Shown one piece after another: positions 14,093 to 21,808 of a stretch of DNA of 44,308 bases. Positions within the stretch are counted from its first letter, which is position 1, and each line of letters begins with the position of its first letter. The DNA lies in NCBI GenBank assembly GCA_027061725.1, contig JAMOVG010000181.1:1-44308 (forward strand), read 5' to 3'. The notes under the pieces were generated by a model, which saw only the letters and a list, made by a program, of their open reading frames with translations, did not search any database and was not told the origin of the DNA. The position numbers and the translations under genes are program-made. The DNA comes from Desulfobacteraceae bacterium (GTDB taxonomy: Bacteria > Desulfobacterota > Desulfobacteria > Desulfobacterales > JALSRD01).

Positions 14093-16165
14093 ATGATTGC
14101 CAACCAGGAGATCGCCCAGGCCATGACCGTGCGCCTGGATGAAATCTTCCCCAAGCTGCCGCGCCGGCCGGCCTTTGTCAAGGGCATCCGCCGGGCCCCC
14201 CACCGTGATTTTTCGCTGTCGCGCGAGGAGACCGTTCTGGCGCTCAAGAACGCCCTGCGCTACGTTCCCGAAAAGTGGCACGCGCGCCTGGCGCCCGAAT
14301 TTCTCGACGAGCTGCTGACCACCGGCCGCGTTTACGGCTACCGCTTCCGGCCGGCCGGAAACATCAAGGCCCGCCCCATCGGCCGCTACCGCGGCAACTG
14401 CCTCGAGGGGCGCGCTTTTCAGGTGATGATCGACAACAACCTGGATTTCGACGTGGCGCTCTACCCCTACGAGCTGGTGACCTACGGCGAAACCGGACAG
14501 GTCTGCCAGAACTGGATGCAGTACCAGCTCATCCGGCGCTACCTGCAGATCATGAGCCGCGACCAAACCCTGGCAGTGGCCTCGGGACACCCCTTGGGCC
14601 TCTTCGAGTCCTCGCCCGAGGCGCCGCGGGTGATCATCACCAACGCCCTCATGGTGGGCATGTTCGACGACCAGCAAAACTGGAACCGTGCCATGTCCCT
14701 GGGCGTGGCCAACTACGGCCAGATGACCGCCGGCGGCTGGATGTACATCGGCCCCCAGGGCATCGTGCACGGCACCTACAGCACGCTGCTCAACGCCGGC
14801 CGATCCATTCTGGACATCCCGGCCGACCGGGACCTGTCGGGCCACCTGTTCGTGTCCTCGGGCCTGGGCGGCATGAGCGGCGCCCAGGGCAAGGCCGTGG
14901 TCATCGCCGGGGGCGTGGGCGTCATCGCGGAGGTGGACGAGTCGCGCATCAAAACACGCCTGGACCAGGGCTGGGTGGACCGCGTGGAAAAAGACCCGGC
15001 CAAAGCCTTCGCCGCCGCCAACGCGCTGCGCGAGGCCGGCAAGGCCGCGGCCATCGCCTTTTACGGCAACATCGTGGACCTGCTGGCCTATGCCGCCGAG
15101 CAGCGGGTGCCCATCGACCTGCTGTCCGACCAGACCTCCTGCCACGCGGTCTACGACGGCGGCTACTGTCCCCAGGGGCTGACTTTCGCCCAGCGCACAC
15201 GACTGCTCAAGAGCGATCCGGCCAAGTTCCGCCGCCTGGTGGATGAATCCCTGCGGCGCCACATCGGACTCATCCGCCAGCTGGTGGACCAGGGGGCCTA
15301 CTTCTTCGACTACGGCAACAGCTTTCTGAAAGCGGTCTACGACGCCGGTGTGCGCGAGATCTGCAAGAACGGCAAGAACACCCTGGACGGCTTCATCTAC
15401 CCCTCCTACGTGGAGCACATCATGGGCCCCGTCATGTTTGACTACGGCTACGGCCCCTTCCGCTGGGTGTGCCTGAGCGGCAAGAAGTCGGATCTGGCCA
15501 AGACCGACCGCGCGGCCATGGCCTGCATCGACCCCGCCCGGCGCTTCCAGGACCGCGACAACTACGAGTGGATTAAAAACGCGGGTAAGAACCGCCTGGT
15601 GGTGGGCACCCAGGCGCGCATTCTCTACCAGGACGCCGAGGGCCGCATGCGCATCGCCCTGACGTTCAACGAGATGGTGCGCCGCGGCGAGATCGGCCCC
15701 GTCATGCTGGGCCGCGACCACCACGACACCGGCGGCACGGACTCGCCCTTCCGCGAAACCGCCAACATCCGCGACGGCAGCAACATCATGGCCGACATGG
15801 CCACCCACTGCTTCGCCGGCAACGCCGCCCGTGGCATGAGCCTGGTGGCGCTGCACAACGGCGGCGGGGTGGGCATCGGCAAGGCCATCAACGGCGGCTT
15901 CGGACTGGTGCTGGACGGCAGCCGGCGGGTGGACGCCATCATCGCCCGCGCCATGGCCTGGGACGTCATGGGCGGCGTCGCGCGCCGCGCCTGGGCACGC
16001 AACGAAAACGCCATGGAAACCGTCATTGACTACAACAACCGGCGCCGGGGCCGCGACCACATCACCCTGCCCTTTGTCCCCGACGAGGACCTGGTCTCCT
16101 CGCTGGTGGCCGGCGCCTGGAAAAAATCGCCGGGCCGCACCGGCCGCGGGAGAAAAAAGCAATGA
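14093..16165 (+). CDS. hutU: Urocanate hydratase (long form)
   Basis: 690 residues from ATG 14093 after GGGGGTG; an upstream in-frame ATG at 14039 has no ribosome site. Converts urocanate to 4-imidazolone-5-propionate with bound NAD+, the second step of histidine breakdown. Conserved blocks include NWMQYQLI, GGWMYIGPQGIVHGTYSTLL, SSGLGGMSGAQ with the Rossmann GGVGVIAEVD, DQTSCHAVYDGGY, and the signature LGRDHHDTGGTDSPFRET. It is longer than the roughly 557-residue enzyme of Pseudomonas and matches the roughly 670-residue form known from animals and various anaerobes. The stop overlaps the ftcD start (ATGA). Neither hutH nor hutI is in the window. Confidence 0.95.
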   Translation: MIANQEIAQAMTVRLDEIFPKLPRRPAFVKGIRRAPHRDFSLSREETVLALKNALRYVPEKWHARLAPEFLDELLTTGRVYGYRFRPAGNIKARPIGRYRGNCLEGRAFQVMIDNNLDFDVALYPYELVTYGETGQVCQNWMQYQLIRRYLQIMSRDQTLAVASGHPLGLFESSPEAPRVIITNALMVGMFDDQQNWNRAMSLGVANYGQMTAGGWMYIGPQGIVHGTYSTLLNAGRSILDIPADRDLSGHLFVSSGLGGMSGAQGKAVVIAGGVGVIAEVDESRIKTRLDQGWVDRVEKDPAKAFAAANALREAGKAAAIAFYGNIVDLLAYAAEQRVPIDLLSDQTSCHAVYDGGYCPQGLTFAQRTRLLKSDPAKFRRLVDESLRRHIGLIRQLVDQGAYFFDYGNSFLKAVYDAGVREICKNGKNTLDGFIYPSYVEHIMGPVMFDYGYGPFRWVCLSGKKSDLAKTDRAAMACIDPARRFQDRDNYEWIKNAGKNRLVVGTQARILYQDAEGRMRIALTFNEMVRRGEIGPVMLGRDHHDTGGTDSPFRETANIRDGSNIMADMATHCFAGNAARGMSLVALHNGGGVGIGKAINGGFGLVLDGSRRVDAIIARAMAWDVMGGVARRAWARNENAMETVIDYNNRRRGRDHITLPFVPDEDLVSSLVAGAWKKSPGRTGRGRKKQ

Positions 16166-17058
16166 AACGAATCGTCGAGTGCGTACCCAATTTCAGCGAG
16201 GGCCGCGACCCGGCCGTCATCTCCAGGATCGTGGGGCCCTTCCGGGGCCAAAAAGACGTCAAGCTGCTGGACTACCAGCGCGACGAGGACCACAATCGCC
16301 TGGTGGTCACGGTGGTGGGGGAACCGGAGCCTCTCAAGGAGGCCGTCATCGCGGCCATCGGGGCGGCCGTGGAGACCATCGACATGCGCCGCCACCGCGG
16401 TCAGCACCCGCGCATGGGCGCCGCCGACGTGGTGCCCTTCATCCCCATCCGGGGGGTCACCATGGAAGAGGCCGTGGCGCTTTCGCGGGAGGTGGCCCAG
16501 GCCGTGGCCCAGCGCTACGACCTGCCCGTTTTCCTCTACGAACGCTCGGCCACGGCGCCCCACCGCCAAAACCTGGCCGCCGTGCGCAAGGGCGAGTTCG
16601 AGGGCATGGCCGAAAAACTGCAGCAGCCCGAGTGGCAGCCGGACTTCGGACCGCCCAGGGTGCACCCCACGGCCGGCGTCACCGCCATCGGCGCCCGCAT
16701 GCCCCTGGTGGCCTTCAACGTCAACCTGAACACCGACCGGCTGGAGATCGCCCAGAACATCGCCAAGAACGTGCGCCACCTCTCCGGCGGCCTGCGCTAC
16801 TGCAAGGCCCTGGGAATCGAGCTCAAAGACCGCGGCATGGTGCAGGTTTCCATGAACATGACCGACTACACCCGCACGGCGCTCTACCGCGCGGTGGAGC
16901 TCATCCGCGCCGAGGCACGCCGCTACGGCGTGACCATCGCCGGCTCCGAGATCATCGGCCTGGTGCCCATGGAGGCGCTGCTGGACTCGGCCGCCTATTA
17001 CCTGGGCCTGGAGGGTTTTTCCATGGACCAGGTGCTGGAAAACCGTCTCATGGAGTAG
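16162..17058 (+). CDS. ftcD: Glutamate formimidoyltransferase
   Basis: 298 residues. Moves the formimino group of N-formiminoglutamate to tetrahydrofolate, giving glutamate, the end of the folate-dependent histidine pathway. The start VECVPNFSEGRD is the family hallmark, and the catalytic motif RRHRGQHPRMGAADVVPF lies at about 76-93 with the essential His. It is the single-domain form, with the cyclodeaminase on a separate gene just downstream, unlike the fused animal enzyme. It overlaps hutU by 4 bases, so the two are translationally coupled. Confidence 0.95.
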   Translation: MKRIVECVPNFSEGRDPAVISRIVGPFRGQKDVKLLDYQRDEDHNRLVVTVVGEPEPLKEAVIAAIGAAVETIDMRRHRGQHPRMGAADVVPFIPIRGVTMEEAVALSREVAQAVAQRYDLPVFLYERSATAPHRQNLAAVRKGEFEGMAEKLQQPEWQPDFGPPRVHPTAGVTAIGARMPLVAFNVNLNTDRLEIAQNIAKNVRHLSGGLRYCKALGIELKDRGMVQVSMNMTDYTRTALYRAVELIRAEARRYGVTIAGSEIIGLVPMEALLDSAAYYLGLEGFSMDQVLENRLME

Positions 17059-17071
17059 GAGAATACAGAAT

Positions 17072-17689
17072 ATGCTTTCAGATCTGACGGTTAAAGGTTT
17101 TTCAGAAAGAACCGCTTCAGGCGACCCGCTGCCCGGCGGCGGCTCGGTTTCGGCGCTGGCCGCCGCGTTGGGCGCGGCCCTGGCCGAGATGGTGGCCAAC
17201 CTCACGGTGGGCCGGGAAAAATACGCGCAGCACGAGGCCGCCATGCAGGCCCTGCGCGAGGAAGCCGCGCAGCTGCGCAGCGCCATGCTGGCCTGCATCG
17301 ATCGCGACGCCGAGGCCTACCAGCAGGTGCTCTCGGCCTTCCGCCTGCCCAAAGACGACGACGCCCAGAAAACCCGCCGCAGGGAGGCCGTCCAGGAGGG
17401 CTTCAAACAGGCCGCGCGGGTGCCGCTGTCCGTGGCCGCCGACGCCCTGCGGATCCTCGAACTGGCCCTGGAGGCCGTGTCGCGGGGCAACACCAACGCC
17501 CAGAGCGACGGCGTGGTGGCGGCCCTGATGGCCAGAAGCGCCGTGCTGGGCGCCCTGAGCAACGTCAAAATCAACCTGGAGGCCATCAAGGACCCGGCTT
17601 TCGTAGACGACTTCACCACCCGGGCCCGGCAGATCCGGCAGAAGCTGGAGGCCACCGAACCGCAACTGCAGTCCCTGCTCCCCTTTTGA
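17072..17689 (+). CDS. fchA: Formiminotetrahydrofolate cyclodeaminase
   Basis: 205 residues, all-helical. Converts 5-formiminotetrahydrofolate to 5,10-methenyltetrahydrofolate and ammonia. The motif ASGDPLPGGGSVSALAAALGAAL at about 14-36 is the family signature, and QSDGVVAALMARSAVLGALSNVKINL near 150-175 matches the second conserved block. It sits 13 bases after ftcD, and livH begins five bases after its stop, so one-carbon units made here enter the folate pool together with ammonia. In an acetogen-like C1 network this would feed carbon into the Wood-Ljungdahl pathway (inference). Confidence 0.94.
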   Translation: MLSDLTVKGFSERTASGDPLPGGGSVSALAAALGAALAEMVANLTVGREKYAQHEAAMQALREEAAQLRSAMLACIDRDAEAYQQVLSAFRLPKDDDAQKTRRREAVQEGFKQAARVPLSVAADALRILELALEAVSRGNTNAQSDGVVAALMARSAVLGALSNVKINLEAIKDPAFVDDFTTRARQIRQKLEATEPQLQSLLPF

Positions 17690-17693
17690 CTTC

Positions 17694-18560
17694 ATGCATC
17701 TGTTTCTCGAGCAGCTCTTAAACGGCGTCGCCCAGGGGGCCATCTATGCCCTGGTCACCCTGGGCCTGACCCTGGTCTACGGCATCCTGCGGGTACTGCA
17801 CGTGGCCCACGCCGCGGTCTACACCGTGGGCGCCTACCTCGGGCTGCTGGTTTTCAACACCACCGGCAGCCTGGCCCTGGCCTTTGCAGGCGCCATGGCC
17901 GGCTGCGCCCTGCTGGGGGTGCTCATCGAGCGCCTGGTCTACTTCCCGCTGCTCAAGTACCCGCCCTACGTGCCGCTCATCGGCAGCATCGCGGTGATGC
18001 TCTCCATCGAAGAGCTGCTGCGCCTGGTGGCCGGCCCGTACATTCTGACCTTCCCGGCCAAGTTGCCTTTTCCCGCGCTGCATGTGGGCGGTTTCCAGAT
18101 CTCCCCGACCCTCACGGCGGTGTACGTCATCACCGCCCTGGTGCTGCTGGTCTTGTGGTTCATCACCGGCCGCACCGAGGTGGGGCTGGCCATGCGGGCC
18201 GCCTCCCAGGACATGCCGGTGGCCGACGCCATGGGCATCGACAGCCACTTCGTCGTCAGCCTGACCTTCGTGCTGGGCTCGGCCATCGCGGCCGTGGCCG
18301 GCGTGCTGGTGGGCATCTACTACAACCAGGTCTATCCCACCATGGGAAGCGTGCCGGCCTACAAGACGCTGGCCATCATCGTGGTGGGCGGCATGGGCTC
18401 GGTGTCCGGCGCCGTGATCGCCTCCCTGCTGCTGGGCATCGCCGAGACCCTGCTGATCGGCTACGCCAACATCCCCCTGCCCCGCGATGCGCTGGCCTTC
18501 ATCGCCATGATCGCCGTGCTCATGTGGCGCCGCGAGGGACTGATGGGGTCCGGAAGATGA
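17694..18560 (+). CDS. livH: Branched-chain-type amino acid ABC permease LivH
   Basis: 288 residues, about eight membrane segments. Typical LivH start, LEQLLNGVAQGAIYALVTLGLTLVYGILRVLHVAHAAVYTVGAY, and the EAA-like loop AMGIDSHFVVSLTFVLGSAIAAVAGVL. This is the first inner-membrane subunit of a Liv-type importer. Its start lies five bases past fchA, with no gap for a promoter, so the transporter belongs to the hut operon. The natural substrate may thus be histidine, urocanate or a related compound rather than leucine (inference from context). Confidence 0.92.
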   Translation: MHLFLEQLLNGVAQGAIYALVTLGLTLVYGILRVLHVAHAAVYTVGAYLGLLVFNTTGSLALAFAGAMAGCALLGVLIERLVYFPLLKYPPYVPLIGSIAVMLSIEELLRLVAGPYILTFPAKLPFPALHVGGFQISPTLTAVYVITALVLLVLWFITGRTEVGLAMRAASQDMPVADAMGIDSHFVVSLTFVLGSAIAAVAGVLVGIYYNQVYPTMGSVPAYKTLAIIVVGGMGSVSGAVIASLLLGIAETLLIGYANIPLPRDALAFIAMIAVLMWRREGLMGSGR

Positions 18561-18588
18561 AAAACGCCATGCGGAGGACAGACGCCCC

Positions 18589-19473
18589 GTGAGCGCCTAC
18601 GTGATCACCATCGCCACCCTGATCGTCATCTACGCCATCGTGGTCTGCGGGCTGAACGTCATCGTTGGCTACGCCGGGCAGATCTCCCTGGGCCACGCCG
18701 CCTTCTTCGGCATCGGCGCTTACACGGCGGCTCTGCTGGCCACCAAGGGGCACTTCTCCTTCTGGGGCGCCCTGCCCCTGGTGATCCTCATCAGCGGGCT
18801 GGTGGGGCTGCTGTTGGGGCTGCCCAGCCTGCGGGTGCGCGACGATTTCCTGGCCATCACCACCATCGGCATCAACTTCATCGTGGAGGCCGTTTTCCTC
18901 TACGTTCCCTTTTTCGGCGGCGCACTGGGCATCGGCGGCATCCCGCGGGTGATGCTGGCGGGCATCAAGCTCAAGGGGGCCGCCTTTCTGCTGCTGTGCC
19001 TCTTTTTCCTGGCGGTGGTGCTGGCGGTGTGCTGGTGGTTCACCCGCAGCTGGGCCGGCCTGGCCTGCTTCGCACTGCGCGAGGAGGAGCAGGCCGCCGC
19101 CAGCATGGGCATTTCGCCGGTGCGCTTCAAACTGACGGCCTTCGTGCTGGGCACCGGCATGGCGGGACTGGGCGGGGCCCTGTACGCCCACTACATGCGC
19201 TTCATCAGCGCCACCGACTTTTCCTTCCCGGTCTCCATCACCCTGCTGGCCATGCTGGTCATCGGCGGCATGGGCAACCTGTGGGCGCCCCTGCTGGGCG
19301 CCGTCATCCTGGGGGTGCTGCCAGAGCTGTTTCGCCCCATCGTGGACTACCGCATGCTCTTTTACACGGGCCTGCTGCTTCTGATGATACGGTTTCAGCC
19401 CGGCGGCCTGCTGGGCGAGGGCAGTTTCCTGCGGCGTCGGCTGCGCCTCAAGCCCGGGAGGGCCGCCGCATGA
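18589..19473 (+). CDS. livM: Branched-chain-type amino acid ABC permease LivM
   Basis: 294 residues from GTG at 18589. About eight to nine membrane segments, with the LivM hallmarks GLNVIVGYAGQISLGHAAFFGIGAYTAALL near the start and the ABC-contacting loop ALREEEQAAASMGISPVRFKLTAFVLG near residue 160. It pairs with LivH to form the membrane pore. The stop overlaps the livG start (ATGA). Confidence 0.92.
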   Translation: MSAYVITIATLIVIYAIVVCGLNVIVGYAGQISLGHAAFFGIGAYTAALLATKGHFSFWGALPLVILISGLVGLLLGLPSLRVRDDFLAITTIGINFIVEAVFLYVPFFGGALGIGGIPRVMLAGIKLKGAAFLLLCLFFLAVVLAVCWWFTRSWAGLACFALREEEQAAASMGISPVRFKLTAFVLGTGMAGLGGALYAHYMRFISATDFSFPVSITLLAMLVIGGMGNLWAPLLGAVILGVLPELFRPIVDYRMLFYTGLLLLMIRFQPGGLLGEGSFLRRRLRLKPGRAAA

Positions 19474-20237
19474 GCGCGCCGCTGCTGGAGATAACGGGCC
19501 TGTCCAAGACCTTCGGGGGGCTCAAGGCCGTGGACAACGTGGACATGGCCCTTTACAGCGGCGAGATCCTGGGCCTGCTGGGGCCCAACGGCGCCGGCAA
19601 GACCGTGTGCTTCAACCTGATCTGCGGCGTCTACCGGCCTTCGGCGGGCCGCATCCGCTTCGACGGCCGGCGCATCGACGGCCTGGCGCCCCACGAGGTG
19701 GCGGCCCGCGGCATCGGCCGCACTTTCCAGATCGTCAAGCCCTTCGCCGCCCTGAGCGTGCTGGAAAACGTGCTGGTGGCCCGCGGCATCCGCCGCTACG
19801 GTCGCTTTTCGCGCATGTGGGGCAGCTGGCGCGGGCGCGGCGAAAAAGAGGCCGCCATGGCACTGCTCGAACGCGTGGGCCTGGCGGAACTGGCCGGCCG
19901 CAAAGCCGGCCTGCTGCCCCTGGGCAACCTGCGGCGCCTGGAAATCGCCCGTGCCCTGGCCGTGGGCAGCCGCCTGGTGCTGCTGGACGAATCGTTCTCC
20001 GGCCTGCGCCACGAGGAGATCGCCCGCCTGGAGGCCCTGGTGCGCCGCATCCGTGAAGACGGCGTGACCATCCTGCTCATCGAGCACAACATGCGGGTGA
20101 CCATGGGCCTGTGCGACCGCATTGTGGTGCTGGACCACGGCCGCCGCATCGCCGAGGGCACGCCGTCCGAGATCCAGCACGACCCGGCGGTCATCGAGGC
20201 CTACCTGGGCACCAAGGGGAAGCGTCATGCTGCTTGA
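19470..20237 (+). CDS. livG: Liv-type ABC ATP-binding protein LivG
   Basis: 255 residues from ATG at 19470. Walker A is GPNGAGKT (about 38-45), Q-loop in GRTFQIVKPF, Walker B RLVLLDES, and H-loop LLIEHNM. Two family positions are unusual: the signature LSxGQ region reads LPLGNLRRLEIARAL instead of the usual LSYGQQRRLEIARAL, and Walker B is followed by SFSGLRHEE instead of PAAGLNPxE. The core fold is intact, so it is probably functional with altered ATP-site chemistry. It powers the permease pair together with LivF. Confidence 0.92.
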   Translation: MSAPLLEITGLSKTFGGLKAVDNVDMALYSGEILGLLGPNGAGKTVCFNLICGVYRPSAGRIRFDGRRIDGLAPHEVAARGIGRTFQIVKPFAALSVLENVLVARGIRRYGRFSRMWGSWRGRGEKEAAMALLERVGLAELAGRKAGLLPLGNLRRLEIARALAVGSRLVLLDESFSGLRHEEIARLEALVRRIREDGVTILLIEHNMRVTMGLCDRIVVLDHGRRIAEGTPSEIQHDPAVIEAYLGTKGKRHAA

Positions 20238-20946
20238 AGCCCGCGACCTGCATGTAGCCTACGGCGACATCCGCGCCGTGTCAGGGGTCAGTTTCCGGGT
20301 GGACAGGGGGGAACTGGTTTCCATCATCGGCGCCAACGGCGCCGGCAAGACCTCCATTCTGGGGGCCCTGATGGGCATCGTGCCCCTGGCGCGCGGCACC
20401 ATTGTCTACGACGGCGACGATATCACCGGCCTGCCGGCCTTTCGCCGTGCCCGCGCCGGCATTCGACTGGTGCCCGAACGCGCACGGGTTTTTCCGCGCC
20501 TGAGCGTCACCGAAAACCTGATGACCGGTGTCTACCGCCAGCGCAAAAAAGTGCCCCTGGCCGAGCGCATAGCCTGGCTCTACGAGCTGTTTCCCATTCT
20601 GGCGCAGCGCCGCGACCAGCCGGCGGCGACGCTGTCCGGCGGCGAGCAGCAGCAGCTGGCCATCGCCCGCGCCCTGATCTCGGACCCGCAACTGCTGCTG
20701 GTCGACGAGGTTTCCATGGGCCTGATGCCCAAACTGGTGGACCGCGTGTTCGAACTGCTCGAGGACCTCAACCGCAACCACGGCCTCACCATCCTGCTGG
20801 TGGAGCAGAACGCCCTGGCCTCGCTGGAGATCTCGCAGCGCGCCTACGTCCTGGAAACCGGCACCTGCGTGGCCGAAGGCGACACGCGGGACCTGCGCCG
20901 CGATCCGCGCATCCGGCAGGTCTACCTGGGCAGCGGCACGGATTGA
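20227..20946 (+). CDS. livF: Liv-type ABC ATP-binding protein LivF
   Basis: 239 residues; overlaps livG by 11 bases. Motifs are canonical for LivF: Walker A GANGAGKT, Q-loop region VPERARVFPRLSVTENL, signature LSGGEQQQLAIARAL, Walker B LLLVDEVSMGL, and H-loop LLVEQNA. It makes the second ATPase half of the heterodimer and, unlike LivG, has a normal signature motif. It closes the hut-liv run; the next gene on this strand starts at 24451. Confidence 0.93.
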   Translation: MLLEARDLHVAYGDIRAVSGVSFRVDRGELVSIIGANGAGKTSILGALMGIVPLARGTIVYDGDDITGLPAFRRARAGIRLVPERARVFPRLSVTENLMTGVYRQRKKVPLAERIAWLYELFPILAQRRDQPAATLSGGEQQQLAIARALISDPQLLLVDEVSMGLMPKLVDRVFELLEDLNRNHGLTILLVEQNALASLEISQRAYVLETGTCVAEGDTRDLRRDPRIRQVYLGSGTD

Positions 20947-20950
20947 AGTG

Positions 20951-21808
20951 TCAGCGGCCCAGGAAAAATTCCTTCCAACAAACCCGGAGGCGGCGGCCGG
21001 GCAGCTGTTCGGGCCGCAGCCAGATCACGGCGATGCAGGCAGCGGTCACCAGGACGAACCAAATCAGCCGCACCCCCCAGGTGCGCAGGCGCGAGGCGTG
21101 GCGGCGCACAAAAGCCTCTCCCGAGCGCAGGTACAACCACGGCCGGCTGTTGGTCCGGGAAGATAAGCGACCGATGCCGCCGGTGACCGCAAAGCGATTT
21201 TTGCTTTCGTCGACGTAAGCCGCCTCGACCAGGGCTTTTCCCTCGAATGTTGCCAGGGGGATGCGCCACAGCAGGACATCGGTGCCATAGCCAATGCGAT
21301 AGAGGAAACAGGGCGCTTTCTGATGACCGAAGGCGATTTTCAGCGCTGCCCCGCGGTGATCCAAGGGCTCCGGGAGCAGCAGGAAGACATCCTGGGATGA
21401 AATCCGGGGCCGCAGGAAAACCTGCCGGTAGACCCCATGCCGCGGCCCCTTTTCCTGGAAGACCACCAGCGATGCCGCATGGGTGACATTGCCCACGGTC
21501 AGCGACAGCGCCGAGAGCGGCAGCGGCACGGTCATCACGAACAGCAGCGCCGCCGCCGTCACGGAAGCCGTCAGGACCTGTTTCAGGCGCAAGGCGCCGG
21601 GAAACCGGGTGGCCAGCCCGCGCCCCAGCAGCAGGCTGGCGCCCAGGCAGGCCCAGAAAAACAACTGGTAGGGTGAATGCCGGAAAAGGATCCACAGCAG
21701 TTCGGAAAAGAAAAAAACGACCAGCACGGCAGCCAGCGCCGCAGCCGTGTGCCAGGCGGCATCGGGGATGTCCTGCAGGCATGCGGCGGTATCAGGCGCC
21801 CTCTTCAT
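20951..21808 (-). CDS. Unrecognised membrane protein with periplasmic domain
   Basis: 285 residues from ATG at 21808; longer readings from GTG or TTG codons upstream are possible. The N-terminal half has three to four membrane helices (about 22-40, 46-65, 75-100). A periplasmic part of about 120 residues follows (starting SLTVGNVTHAASLVVFQ) and then one C-terminal helix (about 245-265), ending in a short basic tail. I do not recognise a family. The gene starts within the last 17 bases of the large multi-spanning protein upstream, so the two are co-translated and probably act together in the envelope. Confidence 0.7.
   Translation of the reverse strand: MKRAPDTAACLQDIPDAAWHTAAALAAVLVVFFFSELLWILFRHSPYQLFFWACLGASLLLGRGLATRFPGALRLKQVLTASVTAAALLFVMTVPLPLSALSLTVGNVTHAASLVVFQEKGPRHGVYRQVFLRPRISSQDVFLLLPEPLDHRGAALKIAFGHQKAPCFLYRIGYGTDVLLWRIPLATFEGKALVEAAYVDESKNRFAVTGGIGRLSSRTNSRPWLYLRSGEAFVRRHASRLRTWGVRLIWFVLVTAACIAVIWLRPEQLPGRRLRVCWKEFFLGR

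Noticed and set aside
13874-16162. 762-residue open frame on the minus strand opposite hutU
   Set aside because: It is antisense to a well-supported urocanase; its Val, Ala and Gly-rich composition is the usual shadow of GC-rich coding DNA.
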